Shown: in pieces, positions 1 through 8,604 of the stretch
Layout: every line of letters begins with the position of its first letter
How positions within the stretch are numbered: the stretch's first letter is position 1
From: Alphaproteobacteria bacterium
GTDB taxonomy: Bacteria > Pseudomonadota > Alphaproteobacteria > Rickettsiales > SXRF01
Direction of reading: 5' to 3'
Assembly: GCA_025362975.1 (NCBI GenBank)
Contig: JANYES010000019.1
Coordinates: forward strand, 62,001-126,000
DNA: 64,000 bases
Made by a program: the position numbers and the translations under genes
The notes under the pieces: generated by a model
Seen by the model: the letters and a program-made list of their open reading frames with translations, nothing else
What the model was told of the DNA's origin: nothing
The model's database searches: none

Positions 1-1902
1 GACCGGATCGACGAGCTGGTGCTCGACATAATGCACGAGCGTGTTTACGCCGTCATCGACGCTGCTGATATCGGTATCGATAACGAGATCAGGATTCTGC
101 GGTTCTTCATACGGCGCGGAAATACCGGTGAATTCCTTCAGCTTGCCTTCGCGGGCTTGCTTGTACAGGCCCTTTGTATCGCGCTTTTCACAGGCCCCCA
201 GCGAAGCTTTGATGTAAATATTGTGGAAATAATCCGGCGCGATGGAACGCGCGTTGCGGCGATCTTCGCGGTATGGCGAGATGAACGACGCGATGACGAT
301 CATGCCAGCTTGTGCCATCAGGGCCGCCATTTCACTCACGCGGCGGATGTTTTCCGAGCGATCTTCGGGCGAAAAACCGAGATCGCGGTTGAGGCCTTTG
401 CGCACCATGTCGCCGTCGAGGCAGACGACTTGATAGCCCTTATCGAACAAGCGGCGTTGTAACTGCTTCGCGAGCGTCGATTTGCCCGAGCCGGACAGCC
501 CGGTAAACCACAGAATCCCGCCGTTATGGCCGTTGACTAAAGCGCGGTGTTCGGGGCCGACGCCGAAATCAACATCGAAAATATTCTTCGATTTAACCTG
601 ACGCGAATCTGCGCAGCGCTGGTCGAAGAAGCCTTCGGTGGAGATGATGCCGCCACCCGCCACGTCGTAATCCTGTACGATCACAAAGCGCCCAAGCTTG
701 GGGTTGGCGTTGAAATCATCAACCGCCGTGAGCCCGCGCATGCGGAAGACTACTTCAGCGACGTTGCCGCGCTCGACGCGATCGGCTTTGACACGCGCCA
801 GCGTGTCGGAGTTGATGACATGTTCAATGGTTTTGACTTCAGCTAGGATTTCCGTGGTCGCGAGTTTGATCTTGTAACGTTTTTGCAATTCCAGCGGCTT
901 ATGGCCGAGCCAGAAAATGCGGGCGCGGAAAATGTTGGTAACCATCGGCGAGTTTTCGGTATGGCTTGCCACGTGGCCGCGCTCCACGAAAATCTGGTCC
1001 TCAAGCGTGATGCCGACGGACTGCCCGGCGCTCAGCTGCGTCACCGGTTTGCCCGGCGGCCATGCTTCGATACTGGCGACTTTCACTTGTGTGTTGGTCG
1101 GCGAGAAGATAATGGTGTCGCCCACTTTCAGCTTGCCGGTTTCAATACGCCCGACGATGATGCGGCGCTCGTCGAATTTGTACACATCTTGCACTGGGAA
1201 GCGCAGCGGCAGATGATCGGCGGGTGCGGCGACTTCGAACTTTTCGAGCATCTTGGTAACGGCAGGGCCTTTGTACCATGTCATGTGCTCGGAGGGGCCG
1301 GACATGCAGTCGCCTTCGCGCGCGGAAACGGGGATAAAGCACAGCGGCTCGACGCCAAGACCGCCCAGATATTCACGGTAATCGCGCTCGATCTGGCGGA
1401 ACACGCCTTCGCCGTAATCGACCATGTCCATCTTGTTGACGATGACGGCGATCTGTTTTACGCCGAGCATTTGCAGCAGGTAACCGTGGCGCCTGCTTTG
1501 CTCGCGGATGCCTTCTTTCGCATCGATCAGCACGAGCGCGGCATCGGCCTGGCTCGCGCCGGTAATCATGTTTTTGAGGAATTCCTTGTGACCCGGTGCA
1601 TCGATGATGACCACATCGCGCGACGGGGTTTTCAGCCAGATTTGCGTCGTGTCAATGGTGATGCCCTGATCGCGTTCGGTCTGCAGCGCATCCATGAGGA
1701 ACGACCATTCGAAAGGCATGCCGCGCTTTTTACAACTAGCTAAAATCGCTTCGACTTTGCCATCCGGCAGCGATTGGGTGTCATGCAGCAAACGCCCAAC
1801 GAGCGTGGATTTTCCGTGGTCGACATGGCCGACGATAACGAGCTTGAGCTGATCGCGTTGAGTAGATGGCTGGATCTTTGGTAAGGTACTTGCCTGTGTC
1901 AT
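1..1902 (-). CDS. cysNC: Bifunctional sulfate adenylyltransferase subunit 1 / adenylylsulfate kinase (CysNC), runs off left edge
   Basis: With CysD it makes adenosine phosphosulfate (APS) from ATP and sulfate using GTP hydrolysis; the C-terminal kinase then forms PAPS. Seen: start at 1902 with an AGGA ribosome site; GTPase P-loop GHVDHGKST at residues 25-33; a second P-loop GLSGSGKS from residue 468 in the same frame, followed by an APS-kinase-like sequence (DGDMVRKGL, then a SPYREDR-type stretch). 634 codons are present with no stop, so the C-terminus lies just outside; fused CysNC proteins are usually about 630-650 residues, so little is missing. It is the last gene of the cys operon, 15 bases after cysD. 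The fusion is common in alphaproteobacteria. Confidence 0.96.
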   Translation of the reverse strand, partial: MTQASTLPKIQPSTQRDQLKLVIVGHVDHGKSTLVGRLLHDTQSLPDGKVEAILASCKKRGMPFEWSFLMDALQTERDQGITIDTTQIWLKTPSRDVVIIDAPGHKEFLKNMITGASQADAALVLIDAKEGIREQSRRHGYLLQMLGVKQIAVIVNKMDMVDYGEGVFRQIERDYREYLGGLGVEPLCFIPVSAREGDCMSGPSEHMTWYKGPAVTKMLEKFEVAAPADHLPLRFPVQDVYKFDERRIIVGRIETGKLKVGDTIIFSPTNTQVKVASIEAWPPGKPVTQLSAGQSVGITLEDQIFVERGHVASHTENSPMVTNIFRARIFWLGHKPLELQKRYKIKLATTEILAEVKTIEHVINSDTLARVKADRVERGNVAEVVFRMRGLTAVDDFNANPKLGRFVIVQDYDVAGGGIISTEGFFDQRCADSRQVKSKNIFDVDFGVGPEHRALVNGHNGGILWFTGLSGSGKSTLAKQLQRRLFDKGYQVVCLDGDMVRKGLNRDLGFSPEDRSENIRRVSEMAALMAQAGMIVIASFISPYREDRRNARSIAPDYFHNIYIKASLGACEKRDTKGLYKQAREGKLKEFTGISAPYEEPQNPDLVIDTDISSVDDGVNTLVHYVEHQLVDPV

Positions 1903-1917
1903 AGGGTGGATTCCTGA

Positions 1918-2751
1918 TTACATATAGCCGTCGGCGCGCAAGCGCTCGAAGCTGGATTCGTCTTCGTCGGCGCCCATCGGGCGGCCGGATCGTTCGGAGA
2001 CTTTAGTGACGCGCAGTTCGGCGATGATTTCATCAAGCGTGGCCGCCGAACTTTCGATCGGCCAGGTGATGCCTTTTTCACCGAGCGAACGGAAGCGCAT
2101 CATTTTACCGCCGAAATCGCGCCCCTCGAGCGTATCGTATTTTTTAGCGTAATACAGCGGCACAATGGCGATATTCTCGCGCTGGATATACAGCCAGATA
2201 TCAAGCTCGGTCCAATGGAGCAGCGGGTGGATGCGCAAACTCGTTCCGGGGGCAAAATCGGTTTTGAACTGGTCCCAGAATTCCGGTGGCTGGTCTTTGA
2301 CGTCCCAGCCGCCTTCCTGACCGCGCGGGGAGAACACGCGTTCCTTGGCACGGGTCGCTTCTTCATCGCGGCGAATCCCGGCGACGATGCCGACGAAGCC
2401 GTATTTTTCGACCACTTCCTTCAGCCCCAGCGTCTTGCGCGAAGCTACGCGCGCGGCGTTCGGCAGGGTAGCGTCGGTAGCTTCAATCGGCGGGCAGATA
2501 TGGCTTAGCAGGTTCACGCCCCACTCTTTGGTGTAGATATCGCGGAAGGCGTAGACCTCTTCCATTTCCAGCTCGGTGTCACAGTGGATCAGCGGAAACG
2601 GCACACGGCCGAAAAAGGCTTTGCGCGCAAGGTGGATCATCACGTTGGAATCCTTGCCGAACGACCACAGCATGGCCAGCTTGTCGATGGCGCGGAAGGC
2701 CTCACGGAAAATAAAAATACTTTGCGCTTCAAGTCTGTCTAGATGGTCCAT
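1918..2751 (-). CDS. cysD: Sulfate adenylyltransferase subunit 2 (CysD)
   Basis: Catalytic ATP-sulfurylase subunit: it forms APS and pyrophosphate from ATP and sulfate, driven by the CysN GTPase. The 277-residue protein has the N-type ATP pyrophosphatase P-loop SFGKDSNVM near residues 30-38, the GIRRDEEATRAKER segment and the GRPMGADEDESSFERLRADGYM tail typical of the family. I chose the ATG at 2751 because it overlaps the cysH stop (TAATG) and gives the conserved start MDHLDRLEAQSI. Upstream in-frame ATGs would sit inside cysH. Translational coupling to cysH is likely. Confidence 0.96.
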   Translation of the reverse strand: MDHLDRLEAQSIFIFREAFRAIDKLAMLWSFGKDSNVMIHLARKAFFGRVPFPLIHCDTELEMEEVYAFRDIYTKEWGVNLLSHICPPIEATDATLPNAARVASRKTLGLKEVVEKYGFVGIVAGIRRDEEATRAKERVFSPRGQEGGWDVKDQPPEFWDQFKTDFAPGTSLRIHPLLHWTELDIWLYIQRENIAIVPLYYAKKYDTLEGRDFGGKMMRFRSLGEKGITWPIESSAATLDEIIAELRVTKVSERSGRPMGADEDESSFERLRADGYM

Positions 2752-3488
2752 TATACACTCCAGTTGGTCACGTCGCCGGTGGGCAAATGGATGCCGCACT
2801 CGACTTTTTGTTCGTTATCGATGCCGATGGTATGCGCCCAGCGTCCGGCACGCTCGTCTTGTCCGGCCTGTACCTGCGCGGTGCAAGGTTGGCAGCCGAT
2901 GGAAGGATAGCCCTTAGCGACCAGCGGATGTTCGGGAAGCCCACGCGCAGCAATCTCCTGCTTCTGGCGTTCACGCGTCCATAGGGCAATCGGGTTGATA
3001 CGGAAAATGCCTTTGTCGTCCAGCTCGATGGTGCGCATATCGGCGCGGTCGGGGGTCTGGTAGCGCTTGCGGCCTGTAATCAGCGCGGTGAGGCCGAGTT
3101 CTTCGACGGCGCGGTTGAGCGGTTCGACTTTGCGCATCCAGCAGCAGCGGTTGGGCTGGGTGCTCCACAGATCGCCGTTGGGGTCGATGCGCGCGACCAT
3201 GTCCGGATCTGGCTTGAGCCAGTAGACATTGGTGAGGTTAAGACGCGAACTTAAATCGCGGGCGTATTCGAGGGTTTGGGGGAAGTGTTTTTGCGTCTCC
3301 AGAAACAGCACCGGCGTGGTGGGTTCGACTTCGGAAACGAGCGACAGCATCAGCGCCGCATCGGCGCCAAAGGAAGAAATCAGGCCGATTCTGCCTTTGA
3401 ATTCGTCGAGAATCATGGCGCGCAGCAGCGGCATGGCATCAAGATTGCCATGATACATTTCCAAGCGCGATAGCGAAATCTGGCTCAT
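2751..3488 (-). CDS. cysH: Assimilatory (phospho)adenylylsulfate reductase, Fe-S type (CysH)
   Basis: Reduces activated sulfate to sulfite with thioredoxin or a similar thiol donor. Seen in 245 residues: an ATP-pyrophosphatase-like fold start (SSFGADAALML), the cysteine pair in NRCCWMRKVEPL, a CQPC pair near the C-terminus, and the redox motif ECGIH. The CC plus CxxC set is the [4Fe-4S] signature of plant-type and bacterial APS reductases; the E. coli PAPS-specific enzyme lacks it. Because CysC is fused to CysN next door, the true substrate (APS, PAPS or both) is open. The start at 3488 overlaps the previous stop (ATGA). Confidence 0.94.
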   Translation of the reverse strand: MSQISLSRLEMYHGNLDAMPLLRAMILDEFKGRIGLISSFGADAALMLSLVSEVEPTTPVLFLETQKHFPQTLEYARDLSSRLNLTNVYWLKPDPDMVARIDPNGDLWSTQPNRCCWMRKVEPLNRAVEELGLTALITGRKRYQTPDRADMRTIELDDKGIFRINPIALWTRERQKQEIAARGLPEHPLVAKGYPSIGCQPCTAQVQAGQDERAGRWAHTIGIDNEQKVECGIHLPTGDVTNWSV

Positions 3489-4087
3489 GCCGATTTCCTC
3501 GTATCGTCGCTTTGAATCCGACATTTGCATACCAGCCATCCTTTGGCTGCTAAAAATGCTTCACTATTATCGATCAGTTGTTGAAAGCCGAAGCCTTGCG
3601 CTTTCCAGCCTTTGCGCAATCCCGCCATTTCACTGACATAATGCTCCCACTCAGGGCCAAAGCGATTGCCGATATAATCACGCACTTTGCGCGCAAGAGT
3701 TGGCGAGGCGCCGGACGTGGACACCGCAATGATAAGATCGCCCCGGCGCACATTGGCCGTGAAGTAAAAATCGCACAGATCGTTTACGTCCTCGACGTTG
3801 ATAAGCTTGCCCGCGGCGCGCGCCTGCGTGGCATAAGCTTCCGCTACCGGGCGCTCAAGACCAGCGAGCATAATGACGGTGGCAGCGCTCAAGTCAGCTT
3901 CATTCGGCATGCGTTCTACAAGGCGTGTGCCTGCGGCAACGCGCAGTTCATCCGACGGCTTGTCGCTAAACACCGCGACTCTAGCCGCTTTGGCCTCGTC
4001 GAGATAGGCAAGGCGCTTTACAGTCAGCTCGCTATGACCGGCCAGCAGCACAGGAATCGTGGTTAAATCAAGCGCAATGGGAAACAT
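3485..4087 (-). CDS. cysG: Siroheme synthase N-terminal type: precorrin-2 dehydrogenase / sirohydrochlorin ferrochelatase
   Basis: A 200-residue protein resembling the N-terminal half of CysG or yeast Met8: it oxidises precorrin-2 with NAD and inserts iron to make siroheme, the cofactor of CysI. Seen: Rossmann-type N-terminus (IPVLLAGHSELTVKRLAYL), the conserved INVEDVNDLCDFYFTANVRRGDLIIAVSTSGASPTLARKVRD block, and no C-terminal uroporphyrinogen methyltransferase domain, which must be encoded elsewhere. The first Gly of the usual GGG nucleotide loop is reduced here to AGHSE. It starts directly after the cysI stop (TAA ATG) and overlaps cysH by ATGA. Confidence 0.9.
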   Translation of the reverse strand: MFPIALDLTTIPVLLAGHSELTVKRLAYLDEAKAARVAVFSDKPSDELRVAAGTRLVERMPNEADLSAATVIMLAGLERPVAEAYATQARAAGKLINVEDVNDLCDFYFTANVRRGDLIIAVSTSGASPTLARKVRDYIGNRFGPEWEHYVSEMAGLRKGWKAQGFGFQQLIDNSEAFLAAKGWLVCKCRIQSDDTRKSA

Positions 4088-5833
4088 TTATTTCGCCCAA
4101 TCGTTACCGGCAAGCTGCGTGAGGGCCGCTTGTTTGACGTTCGCAACGCCGTAACGCTGGCAGAAATCGCCGAAGGATTCGCCCGCTTTGCGGTGGTCGC
4201 GCCATAGGCCGAACATGGGTTCGAGCGCGTTTGGCAGGGCTTCATAGGGCACTTTGTCGAAGATCTTTTCATTGAGGCGCGTGCCTTCGAAATCGCCGCC
4301 GATATAAAGCGCGTAATGGTCAGGCGTTCGGCCTACAATGCCGATATCCCCGCCGTAAGGGCGCGAGCAGCCATTGGGACAACCAGCGATGCGGATGGCG
4401 ACGTGTTCGTTGAGCAGGCCTTGCTGTTCCATAACCCTATCGATGTTATCCATCAAAGGTGATGCGACGCGCTCCGCCTCGGCAAGCGCCTTGCCGCAAG
4501 TGGGGTACGCCACGCAGGCGAGGACGTTGCGCGCGGCGGCGCTCATGTCTTCGCGAAGTTTGATGCCGTGCTTGCGCAGACTTTCTTCGATGACGGTTTT
4601 CTCACCCGTTTCAATGTCGCACAAGATGATATTCTGGTCGGCAGTCAGGCGCAGATCCATGCCGTAATCCATGATGACGGCGCGCAAGCCGCTGCGGATT
4701 TGCGCATTTTCGAAATCGGCGATGCGGCCGCTCAAAATCGGGATGCCGAGAAACCATTTTCCATCGCCCTGCTCGTGCCAGCCGGTATGTTCTTCCACGG
4801 CGAAACTACCGGTTTTGCGCGGCGCTTCGAGTTCGCGGCCAAGATACTGCTCAAGCGTTGCTTTCGCCCATGCGTCGCCCTTTTCGGCCATGACATATTT
4901 CAGGCGCGCATGCTGGCGGTCGCCGCGGTCGCCGTGGTCGCGCTGAAGCTTAATCACCGCTTCGGTGGCAGGGATGAAAAGTTCCGGCGGGATGTAGGCG
5001 ATTTGCGTGGCGACGCGCGGATAGGTTTTTGCCGAGTTATGCTTCATGCCCATGCCGCCGCCGAGCGCAAAATTATAGCCGACATGCTCCTGCCCGTTGA
5101 ACAACGACAGGATGGCAAGGTCATGGCTGAGCACGTCGATGCAATTGTCTTCCGACGTGATGATGCCGATTTTAAATTTGCGAGGCATGTAGGTGGTGCC
5201 GTACAGCGGCTCCGGCGCTTCGCCCTGAACGGCAGGTGCAGGGTTGAAAGGATAATCGTCGATGCGCTGTCCGTCCAACCAGACTTCGTAATACGAATTC
5301 GTGGCGGCTTTCGGGGCGCAGTGGCGGGCGAGCTCGAAACAATCTTCTTCCAGCTTGGCGTGGATATTGTCTTTGATCGGCGCGGGGCAGGTCATGATGT
5401 TGCGCGTGATATCGCCGCAACCGCCGAGCGTCGAGAGGCGTAAGTGGTTGATATCGGCAATCAGCGGCTGCATGCCGGTTTTCTTGATGCAGTGGAACTG
5501 GAAAGTTTCGCGCGTAGTGATGCGTAAGCTGCCGTTCGCGTATTTTTCCGCCAGCGTGTCGAGGCCGATATATTGCGCAGCCGTCAGGCGGCCGCCGGGG
5601 CATTTCATGCGCACCATGAATTCGAATTCTTTTTCCAGCCCCTGCTGCTTGCGCGCGGTAGCGGAATCACGGTCGTAGCCGAAATAACTGCCGTGGAATT
5701 TGAGCAGCTCGTAGGTTTCGTCGGTCACTTCCTGCGAGGAATTGTCGGCAAGTTCGGCGGCGACATTACCTTTTAAATAGTCGCTTTCGCGCTTGATGGT
5801 TTCTGCTTTGGATAGTTTAATGGCGTCAGTCAT
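4088..5833 (-). CDS. cysI: Assimilatory sulfite reductase hemoprotein (CysI/Sir)
   Basis: Six-electron reduction of sulfite to sulfide on a siroheme-[4Fe-4S] centre in the cytoplasm. The 581-residue protein is close to the length of E. coli CysI (570). Seen: the duplicated sulfite/nitrite reductase repeats, substrate-side residues in TRETFQFHC, and the cluster ligands CVAYPTC (C-x5-C) and CPNGC (C-x3-C) near residues 430-480. First gene of the operon. No flavoprotein partner (cysJ) lies beside it, so the electron donor may be a ferredoxin recharged by a ferredoxin-NADP reductase such as the one at 16376; this is inference. Confidence 0.96.
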   Translation of the reverse strand: MTDAIKLSKAETIKRESDYLKGNVAAELADNSSQEVTDETYELLKFHGSYFGYDRDSATARKQQGLEKEFEFMVRMKCPGGRLTAAQYIGLDTLAEKYANGSLRITTRETFQFHCIKKTGMQPLIADINHLRLSTLGGCGDITRNIMTCPAPIKDNIHAKLEEDCFELARHCAPKAATNSYYEVWLDGQRIDDYPFNPAPAVQGEAPEPLYGTTYMPRKFKIGIITSEDNCIDVLSHDLAILSLFNGQEHVGYNFALGGGMGMKHNSAKTYPRVATQIAYIPPELFIPATEAVIKLQRDHGDRGDRQHARLKYVMAEKGDAWAKATLEQYLGRELEAPRKTGSFAVEEHTGWHEQGDGKWFLGIPILSGRIADFENAQIRSGLRAVIMDYGMDLRLTADQNIILCDIETGEKTVIEESLRKHGIKLREDMSAAARNVLACVAYPTCGKALAEAERVASPLMDNIDRVMEQQGLLNEHVAIRIAGCPNGCSRPYGGDIGIVGRTPDHYALYIGGDFEGTRLNEKIFDKVPYEALPNALEPMFGLWRDHRKAGESFGDFCQRYGVANVKQAALTQLAGNDWAK

Positions 5834-5875
5834 AGGGTTCCGCTTGTGGATTTGACAAGGTTTTAGAGTGATTAC

Positions 5876-5927
5876 GACATAATTTCAACAATAATAATGT
5901 GCAATTTATGCATTATACATTATTATT
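5876..5927 (-). promoter_or_regulatory. Predicted cys operon promoter with overlapping perfect inverted repeat
   Basis: Reading the minus strand upstream of cysI there is a -35-like TTGCAC (5904-5899), a 17-base spacer and a -10-like TATGTC (5881-5876). The -35 lies inside a perfect 10-base inverted repeat AATAATAATG (5890-5899) / CATTATTATT (5918-5927) separated by 18 bases, with a further copy of ATGCATTAT at 5928-5936 matching 5908-5916. The geometry suits a dimeric repressor blocking RNA polymerase. A candidate regulator is the Rrf2-family gene next to cysK at 49470, but nothing here proves the link. Confidence 0.5.
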
Positions 5928-5932
5928 ATGCA

Positions 5933-6724
5933 TTATTTTACGAATTGTCCTATGTTCCAGAATAGGTTAGACACTTCCGGGAAGGTGATGCAGAAGTAAA
6001 GTGCCACGGCCAGCGATGGGCCGAATGGGAAAATGGGACCTTTTTTCAATGCCCGCCACAGCAGTCCCGTGGCCACGCCGAAAATCCCGGCGAAGAACAA
6101 AAACGGTACGATAGGCTTGAGTCCAAGCCAGATACCGGCAAGGGCCATGAACTTCACGTCGCCGAAACCCAACCCTTCCTTGCCGCGCAAATAGCGATAG
6201 CCGAAATGCAGCGTAAGGCCAATGCCCGCCCCCAACATGAACCCGTTTAGCACGTCGTCCCACGGCGTGCCGATGGAGGCGTTATAGCCAAGGCCGAGAG
6301 GCAGCAGTACGTAATGCAGCTGGTCGGGGATGATGTAGTGCTCAAGATCGACCACGATCATGATCATCAGCACGACCCAGAGCAGCGCGAGCAACAACGA
6401 CTGGAACGTAATCCCGTATTTGAAATACAACACGCCGAACATAATGCCGGTGGCAAGCTCGGTGAGCGGGTAGCGCATCGGCACAGCGGCTTTACAATAA
6501 CGGCAGCGCCCGAGCGTCACCAGCCATGTCAGCACCGGCCAGAGATCGTAAAATCCGAGCTTGGTATCGCATTTCGGGCAGCGCGAGGGCTTGACCACGA
6601 TGTCTTCCCCCAGCGGCAGCCGGTAGCTGGCAAGCGTGACAAAACTGCCGAAACTTAAGCCCACGCATACGGTGAGGAAAAACTCGGCCACAACGCGTAG
6701 CGCTTGCATCTGTTCATGATCCAT
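5933..6724 (-). CDS. Prepilin peptidase / type IV leader peptidase (A24 family)
   Basis: Inner-membrane aspartyl protease that removes the leader of type IV pilins or pseudopilins and usually N-methylates the new N-terminus. In 263 residues it shows FGSFVTLASYRLP at the start of the methyltransferase region, the zinc-type cysteines CPKC and CRYC, and the two catalytic aspartates in MIVVDLEHYIIPD and GLGFGDVKF (the GxGD motif), with about seven hydrophobic segments. It stands alone, with no pilus genes nearby, so its substrates are elsewhere. Its stop is six bases from the right arm of the cys inverted repeat. Confidence 0.93.
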   Translation of the reverse strand: MDHEQMQALRVVAEFFLTVCVGLSFGSFVTLASYRLPLGEDIVVKPSRCPKCDTKLGFYDLWPVLTWLVTLGRCRYCKAAVPMRYPLTELATGIMFGVLYFKYGITFQSLLLALLWVVLMIMIVVDLEHYIIPDQLHYVLLPLGLGYNASIGTPWDDVLNGFMLGAGIGLTLHFGYRYLRGKEGLGFGDVKFMALAGIWLGLKPIVPFLFFAGIFGVATGLLWRALKKGPIFPFGPSLAVALYFCITFPEVSNLFWNIGQFVK

Positions 6725-6760
6725 AGGGAAGTCTTACACGATGCCGTTCACTCTGTCACC

Positions 6761-8536
6761 CTAGAGCGTTGCCTGCATCATAGATTTGCTGCCAGCGGTA
6801 ATCGAGGCGAGTAGCGACAGGTTGGACGGCAGAATTTTTTGCATGAAGAAACGCGCCGTGCAAAGCTTGGCGTCGTAGAATTCCTTTTCTCCGCCGCCTG
6901 ATTTTTCCAGCGCGATGGCAGCTTGGCGTGCCCAGATATAAGCGAGCGCCACATGCGAAAACATGCGCTGGTATTCGACAGCACCCGCAGCTGCCTCGTC
7001 GGGATTGGTCATGCCGTTCATGCCGATCCAGATGGTGGCCTGTTGCAAATATTCCACGTGTTTGCTGAGCGGTTTGATAAATTCCTTCATCGCGGGGTTA
7101 TCTTTATGTTTGGTGATAAACGCGTCAACCGGATGGAAGAAAGCGCGTAAATAACGGCCAGTATTCTGCGGCAGTTTGCGGCCCACAAGGTCTAGCGCCT
7201 GCACGCCGTTGGTGCCTTCGTAAATCATGGTGATGCGCGCGTCGCGCACGTATTGTTCCATACCATATTCGCCGATATAGCCGTAACCACCGAAAATCTG
7301 CACACCGAGATTGGCCGTCTCGAACCCGCCATCGGTGAGGTAGGATTTAGTGACGGGGGTCAAAAGTTGCACGAAATCGTCGGCTTCCTGACGGATAGCC
7401 GGGTCGGGATGCCGGTGCGACAGATCGGTTTTAAGCGCCATTTCGAGGGCGAGCGCACGGCTACCTTCGGTGAAAGCGCGCATGGTGAGCAACATGCGGC
7501 GGATATCGGGATGAACGGTCAGCGGGTCGGCGGGTTTATCGGGCGCTTTGACGCCCGTCATGGAGCGGCCCTGTAAGCGGTCTTTCGCGTAGGCAAGCGC
7601 GTTCTGGTAGCTTACTTCGCCGACGCCTAATCCCTGCACGCCGACATAAAGCCGCGCAGCATTCATCATGGTAAACATGGCGCGCATGCCTTTATGCGGC
7701 TCGCCGACGAGATAGCCCACGGCATTATCGTAACGCATGACGCACGTGGGCGACGCATGCAGCCCCATCTTGTGTTCGATGCCCTCGCAGTGCACACCGT
7801 TGCGCGCGCCGAGTGTTGCATCGTCGTTGACGTTAAATTTAGACACGAGGAACAGGCTGATGCCCTTGATGCCCTTGGGCGCATCAGGCAGGCGCGCAAG
7901 TACGAGGTGGATAATGTTACTCGTCATCTCATGCTCCCCCGAGGAGATGAAAATCTTGCCGCCGTTGATGCTGTAAGACCCATCGTCGTTCGCCTTAGCC
8001 TGTGTACGCACCAACCCTAAATCCGTGCCCGCCTGCGGCTCGGTTAAGCACATGACGCCAGACCATTCGCCCGTGACCAGCTTCGGCAAATATTTGGTTT
8101 TCAACGCGTCGCTGCCATGTTGGTAGATGGCGTTATAGGCACCATGCGACAGGCCGGGGGTGAGGCCGAAGGACAGGTTGGACGAGCAAACCATTTCCAT
8201 CAGCGGCATGTTCAGCACTTCCGGCAACCCCTGCCCGCCATACTGCGTGTCACAGGTAAAGGAGGGCCAGCCGCCGTCGATGTAAGTTTTGTAAGCTTCC
8301 TTGAAGCCGTCAGGCACGATCACGCGGCCAGCGTCGTATTTCAACCCCTGCTTGTCGCCCTTATGGTTAAGCGGGAACAGCACCTGTTCACACAGCTTCG
8401 CCGCCTCGTCGAGCAACGGATTCATAAGGTCCGGCGTGGCGTCGGCGAAGCCGGGCACAGCGGCATATTGCGCGAGATCGAGATACTCGCTGAGGATAAA
8501 CTGGAAATCGCGAATGGGGGCTTTGTATTGGGGCAT
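6761..8536 (-). CDS. Acyl-CoA dehydrogenase, long (about 590 aa) C-terminally extended type
   Basis: FAD-dependent alpha,beta-dehydrogenation of an acyl-CoA, the first step of beta-oxidation. Seen in 591 residues: N-terminal helical domain, the FAD/acyl-binding blocks CLTEPQAGTDLG and GGKIFISSGEHE, FGGYGYIGEYGMEQYVRDARI, and the catalytic-base region MIYEGTNGVQALDLVGRKL, followed by an extra C-terminal helical domain of about 130 residues. This architecture is shared by many alphaproteobacterial FadE-like enzymes and by DmdC (methylmercaptopropionyl-CoA dehydrogenase); sequence alone does not separate fatty-acid from DMSP-type substrates. The fadN and thiolase genes downstream favour fatty acids. 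Confidence 0.93.
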   Translation of the reverse strand: MPQYKAPIRDFQFILSEYLDLAQYAAVPGFADATPDLMNPLLDEAAKLCEQVLFPLNHKGDKQGLKYDAGRVIVPDGFKEAYKTYIDGGWPSFTCDTQYGGQGLPEVLNMPLMEMVCSSNLSFGLTPGLSHGAYNAIYQHGSDALKTKYLPKLVTGEWSGVMCLTEPQAGTDLGLVRTQAKANDDGSYSINGGKIFISSGEHEMTSNIIHLVLARLPDAPKGIKGISLFLVSKFNVNDDATLGARNGVHCEGIEHKMGLHASPTCVMRYDNAVGYLVGEPHKGMRAMFTMMNAARLYVGVQGLGVGEVSYQNALAYAKDRLQGRSMTGVKAPDKPADPLTVHPDIRRMLLTMRAFTEGSRALALEMALKTDLSHRHPDPAIRQEADDFVQLLTPVTKSYLTDGGFETANLGVQIFGGYGYIGEYGMEQYVRDARITMIYEGTNGVQALDLVGRKLPQNTGRYLRAFFHPVDAFITKHKDNPAMKEFIKPLSKHVEYLQQATIWIGMNGMTNPDEAAAGAVEYQRMFSHVALAYIWARQAAIALEKSGGGEKEFYDAKLCTARFFMQKILPSNLSLLASITAGSKSMMQATL

Positions 8537-8604
8537 GTGGAATGACCTTTCCTATACCCGATTATAGCTGAAATCCGGCTAAAAAACCATTAACAACCTT
8601 CGTC

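Noticed and set aside
883..1743. Long plus-strand ORFs opposite cysNC, and similar ORFs opposite cysI, maeB, coxA and the 1142-residue gene
   Set aside because: They are antisense frames kept open by GC-rich codon bias; His/Arg-rich composition and no ribosome sites.
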